Shown in pieces: positions 7,849-16,155 of a stretch of DNA of 33,491 nt (its first letter is position 1; each line of letters starts with the position of its first letter). Where the stretch lies: positions 1 to 33,491 of the forward strand of contig CAZYME010000026.1 in assembly GCA_964648115.1 (NCBI GenBank), given 5' to 3'. The position numbers and the translations under genes were made by a program. Source of the DNA: CAZYME01 sp964648115. GTDB lineage: Bacteria; Pseudomonadota; Gammaproteobacteria; Legionellales; Legionellaceae. The notes beneath the pieces were generated by a model. It worked only from the letters and a program-made list of their open reading frames with translations. It was not told the origin of the DNA and searched no databases.

Positions 7849-10471
7849 CTTACAAGAGTTTCCTCCCGCTCCTCCCTCGGATACACCAGAGACAATAAGA
7901 AATTTTGTAAGAAATATGCTGCTTGTATTTCATCTTCCTGATGGACAGATAACTCCAAAAGGCATTTTGCAACGAAGAGCTTGGCTATTGGATCTCATGG
8001 CCTCTATTATGGAAACAGCTCCGCCTGAGCTTATCATATTGATATTGCGGGCTCTGGTCTATGGCGCATTAGGCTGGGATGAGTTGAAAGAGGAACATCT
8101 TTGGTTAACTGGGCAGGACGCCCGAGCCTGTGACTTAAAGGTCAGAAATTTAATATCCGCAAATCCCCCAGCCCCCCCAATGCAAAGGCAGAGTTTTATT
8201 AAAACACCCCCAGTCGATGCGATCCTTTATGGCCGCTATATAAGGACGGTGTTATCTCATGTCAGTCTCCATTGTTTTCAGCATAGTTTAAGTCGCCTAT
8301 TGAGTACTAACCCTTCTCAACGGGAACGCTTTCCTGCCGACATAATAAATCAAATCAATTTATTATCTGAGATTACTAGAGCTTTCTTAATGCTTCCTTT
8401 GACGGATAGTATTTCGCAAGAACTACGTATCGAAATAGCAGAGTTATTTGAATGTCTTTCTAGGCTAGACAGTGTAATCCCACATGCACGAAGGCTTGTA
8501 AATACCCTACGCAAAGAAACCCCTATCGCCAAGCATTGTTTTTTGTATAGGTGCTTTTTCACAGATATGCAAAATGCAATAAATTTTGCCGAAGTGGAAA
8601 GCGCGCTTAAGAGAGCCAGAATTAACGATCTTGACCCGTTGCTTAATATCTTTATGTCTGACAATACCGTACGTTTGGCAACTCTATTGTTGGTCTCAGG
8701 AGATAGCCCCCCTGCGCACAGGTTTATGGATAGGTTAAAATTGATACTTGAAGCCATCATGCCTAAGCAAGTTTCCCATGATTCATATTTGATTCCATAC
8801 TGGTTTTGGGAAACAGTACTTAGCTTCTATTATAGTCAAGATGTATATCGTAACCTTGTAATCTTACTAATCAATGAACAACTTGAAAAAGATAAGGTAT
8901 TCTATGAGACAGATTATGTAAAAAAAATCCGTATTTTATATATGGTATTGGAAAGACTAAACCAAACGTTTGAGATGTCACCACCAGAAAGCCCAATTAA
9001 AATACAACTAGGGTCTATTCTGGGCTTAATTAGAGAGGCATTACTTCAAGATAGAGGGGTGCCTTTTAAAAAGCATCTTGATGCTGCCGATGATCTATTT
9101 GAAGGTATAGAGGATGGTGATCTGTTACCTTGTGCGGCAAACGCCTTACCTAGCTTTTACCAATGTCCTGAGAGCCAAACGCCAAAATCTTTGAGCCAGC
9201 TAGCCAGCGTATCTCCAAATTTTACAGCTGAAGGGGTTGTGGATCCTAATTTTGTAGATGAATTTGTTAGCTCTCTCTTCAGCAAGGCTAACCGAGCTGA
9301 GGATGCTAGTGAGCAATTAAAAAACGCGCTTGCACGTTTGCAGAATCCCTTGCCTGATGCCACCAAACGCGCCTTAATGGAAGCATTAGTTTTTCATCTG
9401 CACCCTTTTCATAGTGGTATTGATGGTTTACAAGGCTTACTTAAAGAACCCGAGCAAACGTTTTCTTCTGTACAAACCTGCACCATGTTGCTCCGTAAAC
9501 ACTGTTCGAAAAAGCTCTCAAATAAAATGCCCATCCCTTGCAATCCGCCCCCCACATTTGATATCAGTATTTACGATTTGTATATTAACGCCTTAAAAAG
9601 CTATTTTGTTTTGCAATTGCTTTATGCGAGCCAAGCAGAGAACAACGCGCATACTTCGCTTGTAAAGGCTTTATTAGAATACCCCATTATATTTCAGATG
9701 ACGTTTGAAGAGGCTATCACGATTGGTCAATTAATCAGCTTGATATCCAACTCAACCGATCCCCAATTAAAGCAATTTATACCGTCTTTAGAATCCATTT
9801 CAAAGTATGCTATCCCCAGCCATTGTGATTGGTTAGCGAGGTTTCACGCAGTCGTTGTGAATGCCGATTCAAGCTTTGATAATTTTACCGAGTTCAAGCT
9901 GCTTTTAAGCATCTGTCAAGATGGTCATGACGCATTACCCAACATATTTATGTACAATAATAATCTCTTTGAAATGATATACCAATTAGCTTGCAAAGGC
10001 TCTCCATCTGCTGTTGCCATGAAGCTGCAGCTCATTTTAATGGCATTAAATACGGATCAGCCTACGGGTATTTCTATCGCTTTTATCAAGTTGATTTTTG
10101 CTGATTTGGTCACAAATGGATCAAACGGTCCTCTTCGCGATAATATTATAGCCATGGTACAAAACCACTTTTTACAACCGAATTTTCCTGATATTGCTGT
10201 TAATGACATACGTGATAAGGTTTTACAGCCCACCGATAATTTTCGCCTTGCATGGGCGATGTGCTGTTATCTTACGCAGAAGGAGTCAATAGAACAGAGG
10301 ATGCTATTGTTTAATTCGGCTTTGCCATTTTTATCTGCCAGCCAAGGAATATTTGAAAATTTTAATAACTGTTTAGGGCAGGTAAGCGTTCCATCCCGTG
10401 GATTAGAGCTTTTTTCAACCTATTCAGTAAGGATATTACCCTTGGTTATACAAAATCACCCGGTTTATTAG
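7841..10471 (+). CDS. Giant unknown helical protein, N-terminal part (frame broken near 10410)
   Basis: The frame gives 876 residues with no recognised domain. Most of it looks alpha-helical with repeat-like amphipathic helices (for example LLDLMASIMETAPPELIILILRAL), of the kind seen in scaffold or HEAT-like proteins, after a Pro-rich start (FPPAPPSDTPE). It begins at an ATG overlapping the preceding stop by 8 bases. The last 20 or so residues before the stop look spurious. At the six-T run 10410-10415 the -1 frame is open and continues without a stop into the ORF at 10567-12774. The most economical reading is one gene, 7841-12774, coding for about 1,644 residues and split by a one-base loss. 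Function is unknown; a secreted effector is possible. Confidence 0.6.
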   Translation: MHDLQEFPPAPPSDTPETIRNFVRNMLLVFHLPDGQITPKGILQRRAWLLDLMASIMETAPPELIILILRALVYGALGWDELKEEHLWLTGQDARACDLKVRNLISANPPAPPMQRQSFIKTPPVDAILYGRYIRTVLSHVSLHCFQHSLSRLLSTNPSQRERFPADIINQINLLSEITRAFLMLPLTDSISQELRIEIAELFECLSRLDSVIPHARRLVNTLRKETPIAKHCFLYRCFFTDMQNAINFAEVESALKRARINDLDPLLNIFMSDNTVRLATLLLVSGDSPPAHRFMDRLKLILEAIMPKQVSHDSYLIPYWFWETVLSFYYSQDVYRNLVILLINEQLEKDKVFYETDYVKKIRILYMVLERLNQTFEMSPPESPIKIQLGSILGLIREALLQDRGVPFKKHLDAADDLFEGIEDGDLLPCAANALPSFYQCPESQTPKSLSQLASVSPNFTAEGVVDPNFVDEFVSSLFSKANRAEDASEQLKNALARLQNPLPDATKRALMEALVFHLHPFHSGIDGLQGLLKEPEQTFSSVQTCTMLLRKHCSKKLSNKMPIPCNPPPTFDISIYDLYINALKSYFVLQLLYASQAENNAHTSLVKALLEYPIIFQMTFEEAITIGQLISLISNSTDPQLKQFIPSLESISKYAIPSHCDWLARFHAVVVNADSSFDNFTEFKLLLSICQDGHDALPNIFMYNNNLFEMIYQLACKGSPSAVAMKLQLILMALNTDQPTGISIAFIKLIFADLVTNGSNGPLRDNIIAMVQNHFLQPNFPDIAVNDIRDKVLQPTDNFRLAWAMCCYLTQKESIEQRMLLFNSALPFLSASQGIFENFNNCLGQVSVPSRGLELFSTYSVRILPLVIQNHPVY

Positions 10472-10566
10472 GTGACCTACTAAATACCTTTAGTAGACTA
10501 TGGCTAGCATCAAATCCTGACGCTATAGGCCACTTAAAAACCATAGGAATTTGTATTCTACAAAAC

Positions 10567-12774
10567 TTGATTGAAAAGCCTCCTGTTGAGTGCGTGGAGC
10601 TGATAGCTAAGATAGGTCTTTCTCATCCTATTTGTAGATCACTATTTCTAATTCTCAACTCATCTATCTATTTTCCAGCCAGTTGGTTTCTTTCTAAAGA
10701 AAACCCCCTGCAACTATACCAGCAAGATTTTTTTGATAGGTTGGAACAGCAACTAAAAGAAAACCTACCCCCTAAAAAACAAGTACAAGATCATTTTATT
10801 ACAGGGGATTACGCGGAATACAAAGGCAATGTATTGTATTTACTTCTCAGAATTTTAAACTCTGAACAAACTGATTTTATTCTACCCGGCCGCGATTTAT
10901 GGCAAAAGTGGATAGTAGAGATTATTAAGGGCATTCGAGATACAAGATCAAATTCGTTGATGAGAATTAGTTTGAAAAAAATGAATATTGAGCCTTATCT
11001 TGCGCCTAAAAATCCCTCTATAGTGGCGCCCCCTAGCAATGATGCTGAATTTGCAAAAAAGCAACCTGAGAAAAAAATTCCCAAGAAACAAAAGGGACGT
11101 TCTAATCGGGGACCAGAGATCTGTCTAGCTGCATCTGCAATAACGGTGCCCGCAGAAGAACCGCCACCACTCCTTGTTGTAGTTACAAGGCCGCCAACCC
11201 CACCTATGGTGCCTGTGGTGGGTGATAACCCGCATATAATCTTTCTGAAAGCTCGTAAAGATCTCATAAAATTTGTGCGTGGTCTAACTGCCATCCCGCT
11301 TCCGATAAAGAAAAAGATAAGAGAGCTGTTTTCTGCATATGAAAAAGATGATATGGAAAGAGCACTAAAGCACAATAAGCAAGCGCATAACAGCTTAAAA
11401 GATGACAAAAAAATTGATTTAGAATGCCAGTGGAATAAAGGCCTTGCAGAAATTTTATGGAGCCTTGAGCAGCAGTTGTCTGGGGCAGATGCAGATGAGA
11501 TTGCAGCTTTTATTGAAAGATTTTCTCAATGTTATTATCAAGACTTGTCTTTGCATTTTAGTAAAGACTTGCTTGATTTAATTAATGCGGTAACCGCGTT
11601 TTTAAATAAGGATAGTGCAGAGCGAGCTTGTGCATTAAGGGGCAGTATATTTGTAAAGCATGATCCGAAGGATATAATTGATCTTGATCTGATTTTGGAG
11701 CCCTTAGAGGGTGAATCAGGTCTACCGCGGGGTATTTCTGATCTTCAAAGCGGTCGGATGGTATTGGATACGGGCCACGAAATTGAACATGTTAATTTTT
11801 CACCCGCCCCTCCTACAGAGCGTATTAGGGTAAAAAGTCCGGATGGAAAGACTGCTATTATCATCGATATTATATGCAATTTTCAGGTTACAGGTGTTAA
11901 CGGCTTAAGAAGCACAAGGAACGCAGATGTGTGCGTAGGAGCAGTTAACTGGTTCCTCAACGGTTTCGCGAGTATATTACCGCAAGCTGCCTACGGTATT
12001 TTTAATAACCTGTTTATGGCATTAAGCCCTCTGACTAGGCTTGCGGATAATGCGCCCTATATAGCAAGTAAGCGCATTAAATTTCCGGACATGATTTTGT
12101 GTCCTATAATGAACGATTTCTTCACTCAATATTATTCTATAGATCGGCTTTGTAACCAGCCTGATGCAGAGCAGAACATGAGAAAGGTTAGCCGTGATAT
12201 CGTTATCAAGACCTTAGACTATTTTTTCAGGCGATTTACAACTCGCACACCTGGAACAATACGTTTTATTTTTGATAACTTTTTACTTAATGAGCTTTTT
12301 CGATGTTTTGAAGCAGATGAACATCAGCGCTATAAAAACTATACTAAAGACTATTTTATGAAGAAAGGGGAGCCTCCACAACTCTCTGGCCCCGCTTTCT
12401 TAGCGATGTACTTTGCGTCTAGCATCATTGAGCAGGATCCTGCCACAATAGAGAAATTTTTAAACCAACTTACGGCTTGCGCTAATGAGTTCCGTGGGCA
12501 AGGAAAATTGCAACAAACGATTACGTCCGCTCTGGAGATCCTCAAAAGGATTCCAAATAACACAACAGCAGTTCAGCAACAAAAAGATGTATTCGCAAGA
12601 AATCCAGCAGGGCATACGAATTTTTTAGATGCTTCGCTGCGGCAAATTTTAGCATGCTGGGAAACCACCCACCTCCCACATGGAGCACATCCTCAAATTA
12701 TGCTTGCACCACCGGCTCCACAAAAACGCCAAAATCCAGCGGCACCGGCAAAAGCTCACACGGCGAGCTTGTAG
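10567..12774 (+). CDS. Giant unknown protein, C-terminal part with a nucleotidyltransferase signature
   Basis: The longest start is a TTG at 10567 without a ribosome binding site. The frame is open upstream to 10369 and reads as continuous protein (DLLNTFSRLWLASNPDAIGH), so this is probably the downstream part of the 7841 gene. Counting from 10567: a basic NLS-like stretch at 164-181 (KKIPKKQKGR); a Pro-rich linker to about 225; then a polymerase-beta-type nucleotidyltransferase signature with G359-S360, eleven residues, D372-L-D374, and a third acidic residue D434 in IIIDII. The later STRNADVCVGAVNWFLNG recalls the RDFTxNA motif of poly(A)/CCA polymerases. The tail is Pro/Ala-rich. Substrate is unknown, and activity needs the frame to be restored or the fragment to be made alone. 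Confidence 0.6.
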   Translation: MIEKPPVECVELIAKIGLSHPICRSLFLILNSSIYFPASWFLSKENPLQLYQQDFFDRLEQQLKENLPPKKQVQDHFITGDYAEYKGNVLYLLLRILNSEQTDFILPGRDLWQKWIVEIIKGIRDTRSNSLMRISLKKMNIEPYLAPKNPSIVAPPSNDAEFAKKQPEKKIPKKQKGRSNRGPEICLAASAITVPAEEPPPLLVVVTRPPTPPMVPVVGDNPHIIFLKARKDLIKFVRGLTAIPLPIKKKIRELFSAYEKDDMERALKHNKQAHNSLKDDKKIDLECQWNKGLAEILWSLEQQLSGADADEIAAFIERFSQCYYQDLSLHFSKDLLDLINAVTAFLNKDSAERACALRGSIFVKHDPKDIIDLDLILEPLEGESGLPRGISDLQSGRMVLDTGHEIEHVNFSPAPPTERIRVKSPDGKTAIIIDIICNFQVTGVNGLRSTRNADVCVGAVNWFLNGFASILPQAAYGIFNNLFMALSPLTRLADNAPYIASKRIKFPDMILCPIMNDFFTQYYSIDRLCNQPDAEQNMRKVSRDIVIKTLDYFFRRFTTRTPGTIRFIFDNFLLNELFRCFEADEHQRYKNYTKDYFMKKGEPPQLSGPAFLAMYFASSIIEQDPATIEKFLNQLTACANEFRGQGKLQQTITSALEILKRIPNNTTAVQQQKDVFARNPAGHTNFLDASLRQILACWETTHLPHGAHPQIMLAPPAPQKRQNPAAPAKAHTASL

Positions 12775-12887
12775 GTTATTTTTGAAATAATTTACCAGGC
12801 TTGGCTATTAAAGGAACGCCACTACCAGCCTCAGTTTTTGAGCAGGAATTGCTGACTAATGACCATCATTGGTTAATCATTTCGTCA

Positions 12888-14693
12888 TTACGCTGCAACC
12901 ATCAACCGAATATCCTCATCCCGCTCATCATTTTCAGTACTAGCCCCCTCAGCTGGCACCAATTCTGGGAGCACCCTTTTCTCAGGAGTCTTACTGCTAC
13001 TCTCATAAGCAATGTAGGTCAGGGCTAACACTAAAGCAGCAGGCCAGTAAACAGCAAATGCTGTTACCATCACGAAAGGCATAATCGAGTTTTTAGCCAT
13101 GCTCCACGCAAAAGCACTATATGCAGCGTCAGCGGCGGCTTGTGTGTCTTTTGTAGCGACACGGCTAGCATCAAGCTGAGAAGCTCTTGTGTAATCTCCA
13201 AATTTATCAGAGGATATATACATCGCAACAGCAACTGTACAAGATACAAAACATATGACACCCGCCGCAGGCCCTGTTAAGAGCAACGTTGTCGAGAAAC
13301 CGGCGACCAAAAGCAAAGCGCCTCCTGCGGCAAACAATAACTCAGCTTTTTTAGCTTCCCAATCAATGTTCAACTGCTCGATTTTACCACCCAATACCTC
13401 GCCACAACGAGACTTCATTGGGCTGTCAGGCATTGCCATCACAATCTCTCGCTCTTTCGCGTATTGTGCTTTCTTCAGAGCATAATCCTGATACGTAAGA
13501 CCTAGACGCACCAGCAATGCAACAGCATCTAACACTAAAAAGCCTGCAGTTAACCAACTGGCAACAGGGTCGGCTATAAAACCATAATTACATAATGTAT
13601 TAACCGTAGCCCATGCCAGATCATTGTAGAAATCTAATAATCGTATGAAAAACTCGCGCCCTGCTCGCTCCGATTTAGTACGTGACGCTTCCTTCTCGGT
13701 ATCTAACCAAAAAACGTGTTTTAAGGCTTCGCAAAGCATAATGAAAGCACGTATCTCAAAAAGACCAACGCTCAAAGCATTAAATATACTTGCAGGCGAA
13801 TTAATCATAGAAACCAAAGCATTTAAATCTATGCTTCTATGCAATACACGGCCCAAACTCTCCAACCATTTCAGTTGATTTGCAAGCATCAAGCCTTGTT
13901 TAACCGAAAGACGGCTAAACAGGAACAAAATACGATAGAGGTTAACAAAACGCAACCAGGCACGAATCGCTGTTGTGTGTCTTACCGTATCAGCTAAATT
14001 AGCTAGACCGTCGGCAATTGTCTTTAAAATATAGGCCACGCTCCATGCTTCTGCTTCAACTACCACACCTTGATTAAACTGACCCGTAACACATTTATGT
14101 TCTATTTCTTTGGCTAGATCGCGATATTTTTTAGCTTTAATCGGATCTGGATAAGCGTCATCAAGATAGTAATTTTCGAGCGTCACACAACAGAAATAGC
14201 AATAAAGCCAAAACTCTTGATACTCCGCACTTCCTTTGGGGAGACTAGCATGCAGATCTGCAAATTGTTGCTCAAATAAGGACAGGTGTTCAGCCACAAA
14301 ATGAAAACCATTATGGCCTTTTTTGGAGGCGCTCTCTAAAATCTTGGCTAGCTGAGGCTGCAACGCGGCTAACGTTAGTGGATTAGGTAACCTAGCTAAA
14401 TCTTCGTTATTTACGTCATCAGAACTCACAACTTCAGACTTTAGCTCACCCGATGAGGTAACAAAGCTGTATTGTAGTTTTCCGTCATACATCTCCATGT
14501 ATAACTTGCTCTTTTCCAGATTTGCTATATCCTCAGGCCTTACTTTACCATCCACCCTAACTATCCCTTCTGGCAATAAAGCTACGTCGTAGCGATTTTT
14601 TGCTCGAAATCTTGCATGCGCAGTAGAGCGAAGGCCTGTGAAAAACCTCTGTTGATCCGCGGTAAAATTCCTAATTAATTCTTGATTGACCAT
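12888..14693 (-). CDS. Unknown multi-helix membrane protein with acidic tail
   Basis: About 601 residues from the ATG at 14693, which has AGGTGA 4 bases upstream. An alternative ATG at 14750 adds 19 residues (MVRYLFLTLCSLFSFAGEI) that resemble a signal peptide but have a poor ribosome binding site. The first 380 residues are mostly soluble and helical. The C-terminal third carries several hydrophobic segments: WLTAGFLVLDAVALLVRLGL, then a long pair from LLFAAGGALLLVAGF to VAVAMYIS, and PFVMVTAFAVYWPAALVLAL. The tail is rich in acidic residues (ASTENDERDEDIRLMVAA), like the E-block of some Dot/Icm substrates. It follows mnmE on the same strand after 118 bases and converges with the giant gene. 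No family is recognised. Confidence 0.6.
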   Translation of the reverse strand: MVNQELIRNFTADQQRFFTGLRSTAHARFRAKNRYDVALLPEGIVRVDGKVRPEDIANLEKSKLYMEMYDGKLQYSFVTSSGELKSEVVSSDDVNNEDLARLPNPLTLAALQPQLAKILESASKKGHNGFHFVAEHLSLFEQQFADLHASLPKGSAEYQEFWLYCYFCCVTLENYYLDDAYPDPIKAKKYRDLAKEIEHKCVTGQFNQGVVVEAEAWSVAYILKTIADGLANLADTVRHTTAIRAWLRFVNLYRILFLFSRLSVKQGLMLANQLKWLESLGRVLHRSIDLNALVSMINSPASIFNALSVGLFEIRAFIMLCEALKHVFWLDTEKEASRTKSERAGREFFIRLLDFYNDLAWATVNTLCNYGFIADPVASWLTAGFLVLDAVALLVRLGLTYQDYALKKAQYAKEREIVMAMPDSPMKSRCGEVLGGKIEQLNIDWEAKKAELLFAAGGALLLVAGFSTTLLLTGPAAGVICFVSCTVAVAMYISSDKFGDYTRASQLDASRVATKDTQAAADAAYSAFAWSMAKNSIMPFVMVTAFAVYWPAALVLALTYIAYESSSKTPEKRVLPELVPAEGASTENDERDEDIRLMVAA

Positions 14694-14811
14694 AATTTCA
14701 CCTGCGAAAGAAAAAAGTGAACAAAGCGTTAAAAATAAATACCTTACCATTCTGCTTAAGGATAAACAAGACTTTGTTTGTTTATTTTTTGCACACTTAT
14801 AATTTAATCAA

Positions 14812-16155
14812 CTACTTACCGATACAAAAACTAGAGAAAATTTTCCCTAACAGGTCGTCTGGAGTAAACTCACCTGTGATTTCACACAATGCTTGGTGAG
14901 CCAAGCGTAAATCTTCAGCGAGTAGCTCGCCAGCACGATGGTTAGTTAATTGCTGCAGACCTTGGTCTAACAGTTCTTTCGCCGTATCCAATGCCTGAAT
15001 ATGACGTCTTCTTGCTAAAAATTGCCCTTCACCAGCTTGGTAACCGACAACTTCTTTAATCTTGGCTTTTAAAAACGGTAAGCCCTCTCCAGATTTAGCC
15101 GATAGATAAACCGCATCAGACGCACATTTTGCCGACGAGCTTAGCTTATCAATTTTATTGTATACATGAATAATGGGAACCTTCGGCGGTAATGCTGCGC
15201 GGATAGCCTCTCCCAACCCCATATTTTCATCTTCGGAAGCGCAGAGGTCTATAACCATCAACAAACAATCCGCACGCCTCACCTCTTCCCAAGCGCGTTT
15301 TATTCCTTCTTTCTCTACCACATCGTCACTATCACGAAGCCCCGCCGTATCGATTAAATGCAAAGGGATATCGTCTAGCAGCACATGCTCGCGCATCACG
15401 TCCCGTGTTGTACCGGCCACTTCAGTAACGATAGCTACATCTCGGCCTGCCAAGCAATTAATCAGCGTCGATTTTCCGGCGTTAGGTCGACCGGCAATAA
15501 CCACCGATAACCCTTCACGAATCATAGCCCCTTGACACGCGCTAGCCCGAATGTGGTCTAAGTCTTGTAATATGTTATTGAGCATAGATAACACTTTTCC
15601 GTCGTTCAGAAAATCAATTTCTTCCTCAGGAAAGTCAATTGCTGCCTCTACATACAATCGCAAATGAATAAGCTGCTCATTTAGTAGGTTAATTTTTTTT
15701 GAGAAATCACCCTGTAGAGAGCGCATGGCCATTCGGGCCGCCGTTTGCGAGCTGGCATGAATAAGATCCGCTATCGCTTCAGCTTGAGTTAGATCAATTT
15801 TATCATTGAGAAAAGCGCGCTCAGAGAACTCACCGGGTCGCGCTAGACGCGCACCTAACAATACACATTCTCGGAGTAGATTATCTAGAACAATGGGAGC
15901 GCCATGTACTTGTATCTCGATAACATCATCGCCAGTAAACGAATTGGGGGCTTTAAAATAAAGTAATAACCCCTGATCAATCACCGCATCATCATTGCCA
16001 TAAAACGAACTATAATGAACTGCGCGGGGCTTGATTGATTTTACGTGGGCTAGTTGAAGTGCTACAGAATAAGCAAGAGGACCAGATACACGGATGATGC
16101 CTACCCCGCCTCGACCAGGCGGGGTAGCTATTGCAACAATGGTATCCACGCTCAT
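14812..16155 (-). CDS. mnmE: tRNA modification GTPase MnmE
   Basis: K+-dependent GTPase that, with MnmG, installs the 5-carboxymethylaminomethyl group on wobble U34 of several tRNAs. The 447-residue protein has the N-terminal tetrahydrofolate-binding domain (TIVAIATPPGRGGVGIIRVSG), a helical domain, and an inserted G domain: P-loop GRPNAGKST (222-230), TTRD, DTAG and NKID. It ends in the diagnostic FCIGK, whose cysteine is catalytically important. Its ATG directly abuts the yidC stop with no gap, so it is the last core gene of the rpmH operon. Confidence 0.97.
   Translation of the reverse strand: MSVDTIVAIATPPGRGGVGIIRVSGPLAYSVALQLAHVKSIKPRAVHYSSFYGNDDAVIDQGLLLYFKAPNSFTGDDVIEIQVHGAPIVLDNLLRECVLLGARLARPGEFSERAFLNDKIDLTQAEAIADLIHASSQTAARMAMRSLQGDFSKKINLLNEQLIHLRLYVEAAIDFPEEEIDFLNDGKVLSMLNNILQDLDHIRASACQGAMIREGLSVVIAGRPNAGKSTLINCLAGRDVAIVTEVAGTTRDVMREHVLLDDIPLHLIDTAGLRDSDDVVEKEGIKRAWEEVRRADCLLMVIDLCASEDENMGLGEAIRAALPPKVPIIHVYNKIDKLSSSAKCASDAVYLSAKSGEGLPFLKAKIKEVVGYQAGEGQFLARRRHIQALDTAKELLDQGLQQLTNHRAGELLAEDLRLAHQALCEITGEFTPDDLLGKIFSSFCIGK

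Noticed and set aside
10405..10420. Programmed -1 ribosomal frameshift site at the T-run of the giant gene
   Set aside because: The zero-frame arrangement is G-CTT-TTT, which is not a good slippery heptamer because the P-site tRNA would mismatch after slipping, and no clear downstream pseudoknot or upstream Shine-Dalgarno enhancer was seen. A real or artefactual one-base deletion is simpler.
10995..11408. 137-codon minus-strand frame inside the giant gene
   Set aside because: It lies fully antisense to a stretch coding for the NLS-like cluster and Pro-rich linker, whose composition leaves the opposite strand open. The forward frame is better supported by the nucleotidyltransferase motif downstream.
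14760..14800. AAACAA/TTGTTT hairpin with T-rich DNA after mnmE as a terminator
   Set aside because: The T-rich side follows the hairpin on the plus strand, where no gene ends; on the minus strand, where mnmE ends, no T-run follows and the stem is only 6 bp.
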